A stretch of 64,000 nucleotides of DNA from Paenibacillus radicis (ex Gao et al. 2016) (GTDB lineage: Bacteria; Bacillota; Bacilli; Paenibacillales; Paenibacillaceae). Shown one piece after another: positions 35,321 to 44,489 of this stretch. The notes beneath the pieces are model-generated. The model did no database searches. It saw only the letters and a program-made list of their open reading frames with translations, and was not told the DNA's origin. Numbering within the stretch: position 1 is the stretch's first letter; every line of letters starts with the position of its first letter. The translations under genes and the position numbers were made by a program. The DNA lies in contig NZ_BMHY01000009.1 in NCBI RefSeq assembly GCF_014641555.1, positions 62,001-126,000 on the forward strand, read 5' to 3'.

Positions 35321-36797
35321 CTTGTGTCACCGTCTTGGCTTGAGTCGCAATCGGCAGTGCCACGTAAAACCGCGACCCGCCCTCTTGCGCATTTTCCGCC
35401 CAAACTCGGCCGCCATGCCCTTCTATAATTTGCTTCACGATCGCAAGTCCAAGCCCGCTGCCGCCCGTCTCCGAGTTCCGGGATTGCTCTGCGCGGTAAA
35501 AGCCGTCAAAAATGTACGGCAAATCTTCGGGCTCTATGCCAGGACCACTATCTTCGATAACGATGATCGCCTCCCGGTCGCTTCTTGTCGCAATTCGAAC
35601 AGTTATCGACTTGCCTCCGTCTTCTCCATCCCCGTGCAGCTCCCCCATATATTTCACACTGTTGCTCAAAATATTGCCGAGGGCGCGGCTCAGCTTCTCA
35701 GAATCGGCCGCCACATAAAGCGAAGATCCGCCGGATATCAAATCGGAAATACGGAAATCAATCTCCGACTTCTCCATATCGAATTGCTGTTCTTCCATGA
35801 AATAAAGCAAGTAGCTTCGCAAATCGATCACTTTAAAGTCAAAGGCGACCTTCTGCATATCAAGCTTCGAGAACAAAAACAATTCATCGATCAAACGGTC
35901 CATGTCGGTCGCTTTGCGATAAATCGTCCGCATGTAGCGCTCTCTCTTCTCATCGGTGTTGGCGATGCCGTCCATAATGCCTTCCACATAGCCTTTAATA
36001 GCCGATATCGGTGTCTTCAAATCATGTGAGATATGCGACAGCAGCATTTTACGATTATCCTCATATTGCAGACTTTGATCGATGGAATGCTTCAGCCGGA
36101 CCCTCATCTCCTCGAAGGCATTTCCCAGATCGCCGACTTCCCCTTTCGAAGTTGTGTTAACCCTCTGGGAGAGATCGCCCTCCTTCATCAGCAGTGCCGC
36201 CGTCTTCAGCTTCTGAATCGGACGAATAATGCTTCGTGACACGAAGTAGGTGAGCAGCACCCCGGTAAGGCCAATAATGCACAAAGCGGAAAGCCCAAAA
36301 ATCGGATGCCAGTACATCGGCACTTGATCCGCACGCAGCAACAGCAACGCTTTGCCAGCATCACCGTTTGAATACGTAAAGCTTAAGGAGACGAAACGAA
36401 ACCGGTATTGCTTATAAGCTACTTCTTCGGGTGTTGAGTTTGCGTATTTCTGCCAATCTTCATTAGGCACAAACTTCTTCAGATAAGTGGAAATCTGATC
36501 GACCTTGCCTTCACGGAAGAATACGAACCCTGAATTCAGCTCCGCCAGCTTTGCATCCCATTTCGCCAATTCACTTGGCTGATCAACCCGGTCGGGATTG
36601 TTCTGCAGTGCATTGTGCAATTCTCCTGCCGTAAAGGACTGGACATACAAAATCTCGGTGTTTTTTTTAATGTCTCTTAGGTCCTCCACGCCGCTTAGAG
36701 ACAAAGTTACGATGATAATTCCCGAAACCACAATAAAGGGTACGATCGTCATCAGCATGTAAGACAAGTACAGCTTTCTTCGGATGGACAACGGCAA
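35298..36797 (-). CDS. Sensor histidine kinase
   Basis: 499 aa. TM1 (residues ~9-33), ~130-residue extracytoplasmic sensor, TM2 (~165-188), HAMP (SRSIIRPIQKLKTAALLMKEGD), HisKA with LLSHISHDLKTPISA (phospho-His), and HATPase_c with N box NILSNSVKYM, DSGPGIEPED, GGSGLGLAIVK. TTG start at 36797 with AAGG 10 bases upstream. First gene of the kinase-regulator-RND operon; sensor domain unlike any I recognise. Envelope stress or a toxic amphiphile is a reasonable guess for the stimulus. Confidence 0.94.
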   Translation of the reverse strand: MPLSIRRKLYLSYMLMTIVPFIVVSGIIIVTLSLSGVEDLRDIKKNTEILYVQSFTAGELHNALQNNPDRVDQPSELAKWDAKLAELNSGFVFFREGKVDQISTYLKKFVPNEDWQKYANSTPEEVAYKQYRFRFVSLSFTYSNGDAGKALLLLRADQVPMYWHPIFGLSALCIIGLTGVLLTYFVSRSIIRPIQKLKTAALLMKEGDLSQRVNTTSKGEVGDLGNAFEEMRVRLKHSIDQSLQYEDNRKMLLSHISHDLKTPISAIKGYVEGIMDGIANTDEKRERYMRTIYRKATDMDRLIDELFLFSKLDMQKVAFDFKVIDLRSYLLYFMEEQQFDMEKSEIDFRISDLISGGSSLYVAADSEKLSRALGNILSNSVKYMGELHGDGEDGGKSITVRIATRSDREAIIVIEDSGPGIEPEDLPYIFDGFYRAEQSRNSETGGSGLGLAIVKQIIEGHGGRVWAENAQEGGSRFYVALPIATQAKTVTQDEENIDY

Positions 36798-36919
36798 TCA
36801 CGCCTAACCTTATAATTCGATGTATCTATCATTTATCTTAATGGGCAATTATAAACAGCACCTAAATCATTTCTTACAAAACTATAAACTGTAGTTAAAC
36901 TGCTAGCCAAACTGCTCTT

Positions 36920-37876
36920 TTATTGCAATTTCTTTACTTTCAACGGATTGGCAGCCGCGCTGCAGAGTATAATCGATACGGATAACAGCCAGTGGAACAT
37001 AATCCATTCGCCAGCGCCTGCCCCGTTTTGGAGCCGAAACCATGTGCTTCCTCCAATAATAGCTAGCAGTAAGGCTATGCTTGCAGCCGTCAGTGCTGTA
37101 CGGCCGTTTTTCCGGGCGAGATGCAATAACGCGATACAGAAAAATGCAAAAAACATTGAAGTAAACGGAGCTACGACCCACAGATTGAGAAACCATGGAT
37201 TGGGAGCTAAAGCCAATTTAAAGAGAAGCAATAGGGCTCCGGCACCTGCCCCGTACAAAACAAGCGGAGCATACAGCTTATCCCGGTATTTGTGATGAGT
37301 GTGCTTAGTTTCTTCTGGTTTCGTATCCCGCATGAGCCACCTTATCCATTTGACCATTAGCCATAGAGCGGGAACGGCAACGCCTAACAACGACAGACCC
37401 AGCTGCAGCAAATAATACACGCCGTACGGACCTACTCTCTCGAGCAGAGAAGGAACGCGAAGTACAAAAAAGCCGTAGCGATGCGTCCAATTGTCGACAA
37501 AAATATGAGTAAAGTAACCGATAAAAGCGGATAACACGAACATGGTCCAGCCAAGAAAAGTAATACTCAAACAGGCTGGGGAGCTGCGCTGCGCATACTC
37601 CTGGACGAAGCGATCGATTCCCCCTGCCGACGGCATAAAAGCCGGCAGCGCCGGCTTTAGTACACGAGTATACGCTATCGCAATTGCAATGCATAACGGT
37701 AAGCCAAGCAGCAAAAAACCAGGCAAGGAATGTCCGATCGAGCGGAAAGACTGCATAGCTACAAAATATTCCATATCCGGCGCCATGCTGCCCAGAACAA
37801 GCCCGGTCACACTAAGCGCCGGAATCACTTTTTTCAATGGAGCTGCAAACAATGGATGCGATAATGTAAACGGCAT
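36920..37876 (-). CDS. DUF4184 family membrane protein
   Basis: 318 aa, about eight membrane helices. N-terminus MPFTLSHPLFAAPL with GSMAPDMEYF and GYFTHIFVDNWTHRYGFF are typical of DUF4184 and related to the YdjM/zinc-dependent phospholipase C-like membrane hydrolases. His/Asp clusters may bind metal. ATG has GGGG 6 bases upstream. Function unknown. Confidence 0.87.
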   Translation of the reverse strand: MPFTLSHPLFAAPLKKVIPALSVTGLVLGSMAPDMEYFVAMQSFRSIGHSLPGFLLLGLPLCIAIAIAYTRVLKPALPAFMPSAGGIDRFVQEYAQRSSPACLSITFLGWTMFVLSAFIGYFTHIFVDNWTHRYGFFVLRVPSLLERVGPYGVYYLLQLGLSLLGVAVPALWLMVKWIRWLMRDTKPEETKHTHHKYRDKLYAPLVLYGAGAGALLLLFKLALAPNPWFLNLWVVAPFTSMFFAFFCIALLHLARKNGRTALTAASIALLLAIIGGSTWFRLQNGAGAGEWIMFHWLLSVSIILCSAAANPLKVKKLQ

Positions 37877-37903
37877 TACAATCCCCTTTCGGTAAAACTT
37901 GCG

Positions 37904-38446
37904 CTAATACACGTTGCCGAATTTAGCAATCGGCCAGATACGATATACCACCTTTCCTTCGATGCTGGAAAAAGAAATCGGTCCAAGCGAGCGGCTGTCT
38001 TCACTATGCTCACGGTTGTCGCCCATCACAAACAGCTTCCCGGGTTCAACCTTGTAAGGGAATTGAGTGGAGCCGATTGTCGTCAATCCTTTTACATACG
38101 GCTCATGTGTAAGCTCGCCATTCAAGTAAACGGCGCCGTCCCGTACGTCAATTTCATCACCGGGAATGCCGATGACTCTTTTTACGAGCCGCTGTTCGCT
38201 TTCTGGTCCTTTAATGATGACAATATCGCCCCGCTGCGGGTGCTTGAAATGATAGGACCACTTGTCTTCAATTAAACGTTGTCCGGCGACGAGCGTATTC
38301 TGCATGGAAATGTTATGTACTTCGGACTGCGCATACACATAATTTTGGAACAAAAAAGCGAAAGACAGTGCTAGAACGAGAGAAATCGTCCATTCCCGCA
38401 GTTCTTTTTTCCATCCCCGTTTCGTTGTTTGAACCTGATCTTCCAT
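37904..38446 (-). CDS. Signal peptidase I
   Basis: Type I signal peptidase of the Gram-positive (SipS-like) kind: one N-terminal membrane helix (residues ~20-38), catalytic Ser in ISMQNTL, catalytic Lys in LVKRVIGIPGDEI, then the conserved FVMGDNREHSEDSRSLGPI box. 180 aa. ATG at 38446 has GGGGTG 7 bases upstream; a TTG two codons earlier is in frame but too close to the site. Confidence 0.95.
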   Translation of the reverse strand: MEDQVQTTKRGWKKELREWTISLVLALSFAFLFQNYVYAQSEVHNISMQNTLVAGQRLIEDKWSYHFKHPQRGDIVIIKGPESEQRLVKRVIGIPGDEIDVRDGAVYLNGELTHEPYVKGLTTIGSTQFPYKVEPGKLFVMGDNREHSEDSRSLGPISFSSIEGKVVYRIWPIAKFGNVY

Positions 38447-38603
38447 CCGCAAGCACCCCAGTTTCCATTAGAATAGACAGCCCATTCATTCAAACCATAC
38501 CTATATACGATTAATTCGTTGCAAAAGTTTCCAATTCCTTCTCTCAATTAGACGTGACAGCATGAGTCCGCTCCATTAAAGTAGTAATTGGAGGGGAACA
38601 TTC

Positions 38604-39806
38604 ATGAGTGCAGCGTCTCGAAACCAAAGGCTATTATTTACATCGATTACTTTATTGTACTGGATCTCTATGTATGCCTATGTCCCGACTTTATCGCCTT
38701 ACTTAAGTACACGCGGGCTGTCTCTTCAGCTAATCGGCATTGTGCTTGGCAGCTATGGCTTCGTTCAGCTGCTGATCCGATTCCCAATCGGCATCGCCTC
38801 TGACCGCCTTGGCAAACGCAAGCCGTTTATCGTACTAGGCATGCTTGCAGCCACGATCAGCTGCCTGTTGTTTATCGTACCGGGCTCGTGGCTGCTTCCG
38901 CTTGGCGGCAGAGCCGTTGCGGGCATTAGTGCATCCGCTTGGGTCGCTTTTACCGTTATGTACGCCAGCTATTTCGCACCAGGCGATGCATCCAAAGCGA
39001 TGGGCAACATTAGTGTGATGACCGTTGGCGGCCAATTAATCGGCATGATGATCAGCGGTTGGTCGGCCGAAGCTTTGGGTGATGCCTGGCCTTTTCTAAT
39101 CGGGGCGTTTCTCGCTCTGACCGGACTGCTGCTCGCTCTGCTGCTTAAAGAGCCGGAAAATCCTATGAGCTCGAACGGGAATGGCATGTCGTTCGCCATG
39201 ATAGGCCGCGTCATCCGGACGAGAACGCTGCTCCAAGTATCGCTGCTGTCGGTGCTTGCACACAGCGTCCTGTTTATTACAATGTTCGGTTTTACGCCGT
39301 TAAAAGCCAAAATGCTTGGAGCCGGCGGTTTGGAGCTCACCGGCATCGTTCTCGCCTTTATGCTTCCACATGCTGCAGCGTCGATGTTTACGGCCAAATC
39401 AATCGCTCCCCGCTTCGGCAATTGGACGACGATTGGCGCAGGCTTCCTGCTTAGCGGAATTTGTACGGTCGCCATGGGCTATTCGCCGTCGCTCCTCGTG
39501 CTTGGACTAACGCAAGCCGTTAACGGTTTTGCCCAAGGACTACATATTCCGCTGCTGCTTGGACTCGCTATTCGCGACGTCAATCTGTCCGGCAGAGCGA
39601 CTGCAATGGGACTCTATCAAGCGATTTATGCGGCCGGTATGTTCGCCGGACCATTTCTGGCCGGCTGGCTGAACGAAAGCTGGGGGCTAAACAGCGGCTT
39701 TATCTTTGGAGGCGCGATTGCAGCCGCTGCCGTTCTTTTATGTCTCGGATGGCAGCGCAGCGAGCAACGCCGCCTACTGAAGCAGCATGAGCCAGACAGT
39801 ATCTAA
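38604..39806 (+). CDS. MFS transporter
   Basis: 400 aa, 12 predicted helices, with the loop 2-3 motif GIASDRLGKRKPFI. Resembles YwoG/drug:H+ antiporter-like Bacillota MFS proteins; substrate unknown. ATG has GGAGGGG 7 bases upstream. The stop overlaps the stop of the convergent ECF gene, with no terminator between them. Confidence 0.88.
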   Translation: MSAASRNQRLLFTSITLLYWISMYAYVPTLSPYLSTRGLSLQLIGIVLGSYGFVQLLIRFPIGIASDRLGKRKPFIVLGMLAATISCLLFIVPGSWLLPLGGRAVAGISASAWVAFTVMYASYFAPGDASKAMGNISVMTVGGQLIGMMISGWSAEALGDAWPFLIGAFLALTGLLLALLLKEPENPMSSNGNGMSFAMIGRVIRTRTLLQVSLLSVLAHSVLFITMFGFTPLKAKMLGAGGLELTGIVLAFMLPHAAASMFTAKSIAPRFGNWTTIGAGFLLSGICTVAMGYSPSLLVLGLTQAVNGFAQGLHIPLLLGLAIRDVNLSGRATAMGLYQAIYAAGMFAGPFLAGWLNESWGLNSGFIFGGAIAAAAVLLCLGWQRSEQRRLLKQHEPDSI

Positions 39807-41569
39807 AGCACAGCATTTAAATAAAAGAGCAGTGATGCCGACAATAGAGCGGCGAGCATAAGCAGCGCATCCCTCGCCGCAAACCGCAGCTTGAAGCCGC
39901 GCGTCGGTTTTCCGTTAGGATTGCCGATGCCTCTTGCCTCTAGCGCGTCGGCCAGCTGCTCGGCCAGCCGCAGCAGCGACCGGATATAGGGAATGACAAC
40001 CGGGAACAGCATCGAGACAGGCAGCGAGCCCGCTTGCGTCGTCGCTTTCCCTCTTGCATGCGCGATGGCCGCAAAACGCTGCCATTCCGAGCCAAGCAGT
40101 GGAATGAAGCGGAAAATAAGCGTCACCGTTAAGGCTACAGAGCTGACTGGTACTTTGAATCGGCCTAGCCAGCCAAAGGTTTGTTCTATGGCACGTTGGA
40201 CGCGCAGCGGCGTAACCATCGCCAGCATAGGCAGGCCAAGCAGCATGACGACCAATAGCCCGCTGAACCGCAGAAGCGTAAACTGCGCATTCGTCCATTC
40301 AAAGCCCAGCGGCTTCAATTGAATACCGGCAATAAAGGCGATTGCTGCAATCATGATGCTATAGGCCCGGATCACTTTGATCCAGGGCCTTATTTGCGCG
40401 CGTAACGGAAATAGAGCAATTCCGGTCAAGACAACTGCCACGCCAATACCGGGCCATGTGCCCTGCATCAGCACCGCTGCCGCAAGCAGCACATACGACA
40501 GAATGAGGGCCCGCGGATCAAAACGCGAGGCTAATCCTCCTGCGCCAATTTGCGGACTGATATTTACCTTGTCCGCTTCCTGCGACTGATGAGGGGATTC
40601 AACATCATAGTCGACAGAGCGAGCTTGGCGCTCTCGGCCTGCATCTGCACCCTGCGCAGTTTGTTGCTTCTGCATAAGCTTAGGCTCTCTCAACTCTCCA
40701 TGCCCTGTAGCTGCTAACTGTGAAGCTATTGCCCCTGCAAGCTCGCTGAGGCTTGGCCAAAGAGCCGTATCCGGTTGTGAGAGCTCGAATCGCGCATGCC
40801 GAAGCTCCTTCAATACGCGCAGCGCCTGCGGGGCTGCATAGTCAGACGCATGTACCGCAGCCCACTCTGCCGCCGGTACTGCTTGAAGCAACAACCCGTC
40901 CTCCATGACAGCAACCTCATCGGCGATTGGCAGCAGCACATCCAAATCATGCGTCGAAATGACAGCTCCGCCTCCCGCTTCCCGATGAGCTTGAAGGACG
41001 TCGAGCAGTTGGCTTATACCCGCCGTATCCAACCCGGATGTCGGTTCATCGAGCAGCAGCCACTGGGGCTGGCAAGCAATGAGACAAGCAAGCGATAATC
41101 TGCGCTGCTGTCCGCCGCTCAGTGTCCACGGATCGTTCTCTGTAAGCTGCGGCGGCAGTCCCGTTGCCTCCATCGCTTTTCTCATGCGATCTTCCTGCTC
41201 TGCTTCCGGCAGCTTGTACGGCTTTAAAGAGAAGCGGAATTCATCGCTTACCTTCGGGGCGAACCATTGCGATTCCGAATGCTGCAAAGAAATGCCAGTA
41301 TGGAGCAATACATTGCGGTCCAGCCGCATTTTCCTCCGTTTGCCCTTTTGCCATAGCGAGCTGCTCCCAAGCGCAACACTTCCTGAATGCAAGGGTCTAA
41401 GCCCGGCCATCATTTCTAGCAGCGTTGACTTCCCCGCTCCATTAGCCCCAACGAGCAGTGTAATTCGGCCTTGTTCAAAACTGCCGTCAATCGGACCGAT
41501 GATTCGTTTGGTTCCGTATTCGGCAGCGGCATAAACCGCAGCATCATCAAAAGTCCAATTCCCGCTCAT
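39803..41569 (-). CDS. ECF transporter fusion: ATPase (EcfA) joined to transmembrane EcfT
   Basis: 588 aa in one frame. Residues 1-225 form a full ABC ATPase: Walker A GANGAGKST at 41-49, LSGGQQRRLS, LLLDEPTSGLD, STHD. A hydrophilic, Gln/Glu-rich linker of ~100 residues follows, then from ~360 an EcfT domain with five or six helices. This carries the two cytoplasmic Ala-Arg-Gly coupling motifs (HARGKA, EARGIG) that contact the ATPases. These two subunits are usually separate proteins. Start: ATG at 41569 overlaps the upstream EcfA stop in an ATGA; the open frame up to 41650 lies within that gene. With the upstream EcfA and divergent BioY it should form a biotin importer. Confidence 0.88.
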   Translation of the reverse strand: MSGNWTFDDAAVYAAAEYGTKRIIGPIDGSFEQGRITLLVGANGAGKSTLLEMMAGLRPLHSGSVALGSSSLWQKGKRRKMRLDRNVLLHTGISLQHSESQWFAPKVSDEFRFSLKPYKLPEAEQEDRMRKAMEATGLPPQLTENDPWTLSGGQQRRLSLACLIACQPQWLLLDEPTSGLDTAGISQLLDVLQAHREAGGGAVISTHDLDVLLPIADEVAVMEDGLLLQAVPAAEWAAVHASDYAAPQALRVLKELRHARFELSQPDTALWPSLSELAGAIASQLAATGHGELREPKLMQKQQTAQGADAGRERQARSVDYDVESPHQSQEADKVNISPQIGAGGLASRFDPRALILSYVLLAAAVLMQGTWPGIGVAVVLTGIALFPLRAQIRPWIKVIRAYSIMIAAIAFIAGIQLKPLGFEWTNAQFTLLRFSGLLVVMLLGLPMLAMVTPLRVQRAIEQTFGWLGRFKVPVSSVALTVTLIFRFIPLLGSEWQRFAAIAHARGKATTQAGSLPVSMLFPVVIPYIRSLLRLAEQLADALEARGIGNPNGKPTRGFKLRFAARDALLMLAALLSASLLFYLNAVL

Positions 41570-42408
41570 CGCCTCTGCACCGCCTTTGCAAGCGCAGCCG
41601 GAGTAAGCGGCAAGGAAGCCAGTTCTACACCATGCTTCTCCAGCTCCCATGCTGTTTGAACGACATAGGGCGCTTCGAAGCCCAGCCTCTCGCAGACGCT
41701 GTCCATCGCCCGGCTCCGAGCATAGAACCCTTCCGCTGCTCCGTCAAACACGATCTCTCCTTGCTCAAGCGCGATGACCCGATCGCCTTCCCTCAGCTCA
41801 TCCAGCTTCTGGGTAATCCATATCACTGCAATCCCCGAGCGGTTCAGCTTGCGGACGATATCATGCACATAAATAGATGCTTCGGGATCCAGCATGGCCG
41901 TCGGCTCGTCCATTAATAAAATGGGCGCATCTACCGCCAGGCAGCCTGCTATGGCAACCCGCTGCTTTTGCCCGCCGGACAGTGTGCCCACCGGTTGATG
42001 CCCACGATCAAGCATACCGGTCCGCGCAAGGGCATTTGCGGCCTGCTCTGCGATAAGCTCACCCTTAACTCCGTTCTGTTCTAACATAATAATAAGATCT
42101 TCAATAGGCGTCGCGCCAACCATGGACGCTTCCGGCTGCTGCATGACGATAGGCGCTTTAATTCCGCTTCGGGATGCCAATGCGTCCCCCCAGTCCAAAA
42201 ACCCGCTTGCCTCCCCCGCTTGAAAACCGGCAATCAGCTTTAACAGCGTACTCTTCCCGCTTCCGTTCCGTCCGATTAAGGCAATCCATTCCCCTTGTTC
42301 GACGCGCATATGTATGTTTTTTAGTATAGCGACTGGCTCTTCTTGCTCATTAGCCGTAAAAGCCCGGACCGCCACGTCGGTTAATTGCAACAATAAATTT
42401 CTTTCCAA
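41566..42408 (-). CDS. ECF transporter ATPase (EcfA1-like)
   Basis: 280 aa. Walker A GRNGSGKST (~43-51), LSGGQKQRVAIAG, Walker B ILLMDEPTAMLDP, and VIWITQKLDEL, where Gln takes the place of the usual switch His (WITH in most EcfA). 3' end overlaps the fusion gene. Partners: second ATPase within the fusion, EcfT, BioY. Start ATG at 42408; no strong ribosome binding site seen (AAAT-rich upstream), so the start is less certain than the family. Confidence 0.9.
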   Translation of the reverse strand: MERNLLLQLTDVAVRAFTANEQEEPVAILKNIHMRVEQGEWIALIGRNGSGKSTLLKLIAGFQAGEASGFLDWGDALASRSGIKAPIVMQQPEASMVGATPIEDLIIMLEQNGVKGELIAEQAANALARTGMLDRGHQPVGTLSGGQKQRVAIAGCLAVDAPILLMDEPTAMLDPEASIYVHDIVRKLNRSGIAVIWITQKLDELREGDRVIALEQGEIVFDGAAEGFYARSRAMDSVCERLGFEAPYVVQTAWELEKHGVELASLPLTPAALAKAVQRR

Positions 42409-42460
42409 AAAAATTCACCTGACCTCTTCCACAAAACGGCTAGCTGTGCTACAATCCGAT

Positions 42461-42495
42461 TTGTTAACCTAATAACAATGATAAATGGTTAACAT
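42461..42495. promoter_or_regulatory. BirA-type biotin operator between ecfA and bioY
   Basis: TTGTTAACC, 17 bases, GGTTAACAT: an almost perfect inverted repeat matching the BirA (biotin repressor) consensus arms of Bacillota. It lies 39 bp before bioY and 53 bp before the divergent ATPase gene, so it could control both. Confidence 0.85.
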
Positions 42496-42533
42496 ATGAC
42501 TTGGCAATGAAAAAATAAAGGAGTCGATTTACT

Positions 42534-43160
42534 ATGCGTTCCACGAGCAACGTACGCAACCTTGTATTCATCGCATTATTCGCCGCTTTATTCATCGCAA
42601 TGAGCTCCATTGAGCTTAGACTGGGCTTGCCCGTCCCGATTACGCTTCAGACGCTGGCATTGACGCTGGCAGGAGCCTTTCTAGGACCACGCAACGGTTT
42701 CTTTGCCATTCTTATCGTCCTTGCGCTGACAGCAACAGGACTGCCCCTTCTTCATGGCAAGGGAGGCATTTCCTACATTGTCGGGGCGACCGGCGGCTTT
42801 CTGTTTATCTTTCCGTTCTGTGCCATGCTGATCGGTTTCGCAACCCGCTACATATTTAACAATGAAAAGCTCCGGGCCAATCGCACGGTTACCTTTATCG
42901 CCCTATTTATCGCTTTTGAGCTGTTTGGATCATTGATTTCCTACTTAGCCGGCGTTCCTTGGCTGATGCATGTGACAGGTCTTGGCTTTCAAAAAGCGAT
43001 GGCAGCCGGCTGCTACCCGTTCCTGCTTGGCGATGTCATTAAATCATTCGCAGCAGCCATTATAGTGCTCTCATTAAAACCATACATCCTGCGCATTCAA
43101 TCGTCAATGAAGAGCAAGTCGCTGCAAAGCGCTCCCGCTTCGGGCAGACCGATCTCTTGA
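42534..43160 (+). CDS. bioY: Biotin ECF transporter S component BioY
   Basis: 208 aa, six helices. Family sequence LRLGLPVPITLQTLALTLAG, LGPRNGF, and ATGLPLLHGKGGISYIVGATGGFLF (in part) are characteristic of BioY. ATG has AAGGAG 9 bases upstream. Preceded by a BirA-type operator, so expected to be repressed when biotin is plentiful. Works with the ECF module encoded divergently. Confidence 0.95.
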   Translation: MRSTSNVRNLVFIALFAALFIAMSSIELRLGLPVPITLQTLALTLAGAFLGPRNGFFAILIVLALTATGLPLLHGKGGISYIVGATGGFLFIFPFCAMLIGFATRYIFNNEKLRANRTVTFIALFIAFELFGSLISYLAGVPWLMHVTGLGFQKAMAAGCYPFLLGDVIKSFAAAIIVLSLKPYILRIQSSMKSKSLQSAPASGRPIS

Positions 43161-43176
43161 TGAAAAGCAGCAAAAT

Positions 43177-43225
43177 AAAAAAATGGCGGTGCTGAGGGGT
43201 TATCCCTTTGCACCGCCATTTCTTT
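43177..43225. terminator. Bidirectional terminator between bioY and alcohol dehydrogenase
   Basis: AAATGGCGGTGC / GCACCGCCATTT 12-bp perfect stem with a further AGGG/CCCT inner pairing; A-run before and T-rich after, serving both converging genes. Confidence 0.88.
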
Positions 43226-43247
43226 TGTCCATTTCGGTATCATTATG

Positions 43248-44414
43248 TTACAGCGACATCCGGTAAATCGCGATGACGTCTTGTTTCGTCAGCTTACGGA
43301 AATTGCCGCGCGTTCCGCTGCCCGTTACCTTCTCCGCCATTTCCTCTAAGCGGCTGTCATCGATATCATAATCGGCAAGTCTGGACGGCGCTCCGATCCC
43401 GCTCCAAAACTCGCGCAATGTCCGAATGCCTTCCTCCGCGATTTCCCGATCTGTTTTCCCCTCCGTGCTAACGCCGAACACATTAACCGCAAACTGCCGG
43501 AAACGCGCTACGTTATCATCCAACACATAGGTCATCCAATTCGGGAACAAGATCGCCAATCCGCCGCCATGGGGAATGTCGTATACGGCAGAAACCGCGT
43601 GCTCCATGTCATGATTGGCCCAATCCCCTACGACGCCCATCGACAGAAAACCATTCAGCGCCATCGTTCCGCTGTACAAGATCGTCTCCCGATATTGCAG
43701 ATTGGTCAAATCATCTACCAGCAGCGGGGCCGTTGCAATAACGGCACGCATAATCGATTCGCAAAAGCCGTCTTGAACGGGAGTAACCGGATCATGGTGA
43801 AAATATTGCTCGAATACATGCGCCATCATATCGACCATCCCGTACACCGTATGATCCTTCGGCGCACTCGCCGTAAAGGCAGGATCCAGTATAGAAAACG
43901 CAGGCGATACGAACGGGCTGCCCCATCCATGTTTCTCCAATGTATCCTCATTAGAGATAACAGAACCGGCATTCATCTCCGATCCAGTGGCAGCAAGCGT
44001 CAATACCGTACCTAAAGGCAGAGCAGCCTGAACAGATGCTTTCTTCGTGATAACATCCCAGAAATCACCATCGAACTTGGCAGCAGCGACAATCGCCTTC
44101 GCACAGTCGATCGTGCTTCCCCCGCCAACAGCCAGTACCCAATCGATGTTTTCTTTGCGGCATAACTCTGCTCCGCGGCGTACCGTCGTAATGCGAGGGT
44201 TAGGCTCTACACCGGCAAGCTCTGTCACGACGCAGCCTGCTTCGCTCAGCTTCTCCAGCACTTGCTCGTAAAGCCCGTTGCGCTTAATGCTGCCGCCTCC
44301 ATAGACAAGCAGCACATTACGGCCATGCTTGGCTGCCTCTGCTGGCAGATGTTTCAACTGTCCTTGTCCGAAATAGAGCTTGGTAGGGTTAACAAAAGTA
44401 AATGGGTTCATCAT
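43248..44414 (-). CDS. Iron-containing alcohol dehydrogenase (butanol dehydrogenase-like)
   Basis: 388 aa, group III NAD(P)-dependent alcohol dehydrogenase, close to YugJ/BdhA/YqhD. N-terminal [11 protein letters not shown], nucleotide site [13 protein letters not shown], and metal ligands in [16 protein letters not shown] (Asp and His), [21 protein letters not shown] (His and His). ATG pair at 44414/44411 with GGAGTG upstream. Stands alone between terminators. Likely reduces aldehydes; cofactor choice not readable with certainty. Confidence 0.92.
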   Translation of the reverse strand: MMNPFTFVNPTKLYFGQGQLKHLPAEAAKHGRNVLLVYGGGSIKRNGLYEQVLEKLSEAGCVVTELAGVEPNPRITTVRRGAELCRKENIDWVLAVGGGSTIDCAKAIVAAAKFDGDFWDVITKKASVQAALPLGTVLTLAATGSEMNAGSVISNEDTLEKHGWGSPFVSPAFSILDPAFTASAPKDHTVYGMVDMMAHVFEQYFHHDPVTPVQDGFCESIMRAVIATAPLLVDDLTNLQYRETILYSGTMALNGFLSMGVVGDWANHDMEHAVSAVYDIPHGGGLAILFPNWMTYVLDDNVARFRQFAVNVFGVSTEGKTDREIAEEGIRTLREFWSGIGAPSRLADYDIDDSRLEEMAEKVTGSGTRGNFRKLTKQDVIAIYRMSL

Positions 44415-44445
44415 TCTACACTCCTTTTAGATGGTTATAGGGGAA

Positions 44446-44480
44446 GAAGCGCCTGTCCCGATAAATAGGACAAGCGCTTC
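44446..44480 (-). terminator. Terminator-like hairpin after ricA
   Basis: GAAGCGC-TTGTCC / GGACA-GGCGCTTC stem, 9-base loop, followed on the minus strand by a pyrimidine run (TTCCCC) rather than a clean U-tract. Confidence 0.55.
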
Positions 44481-44489
44481 CCTGTTATA

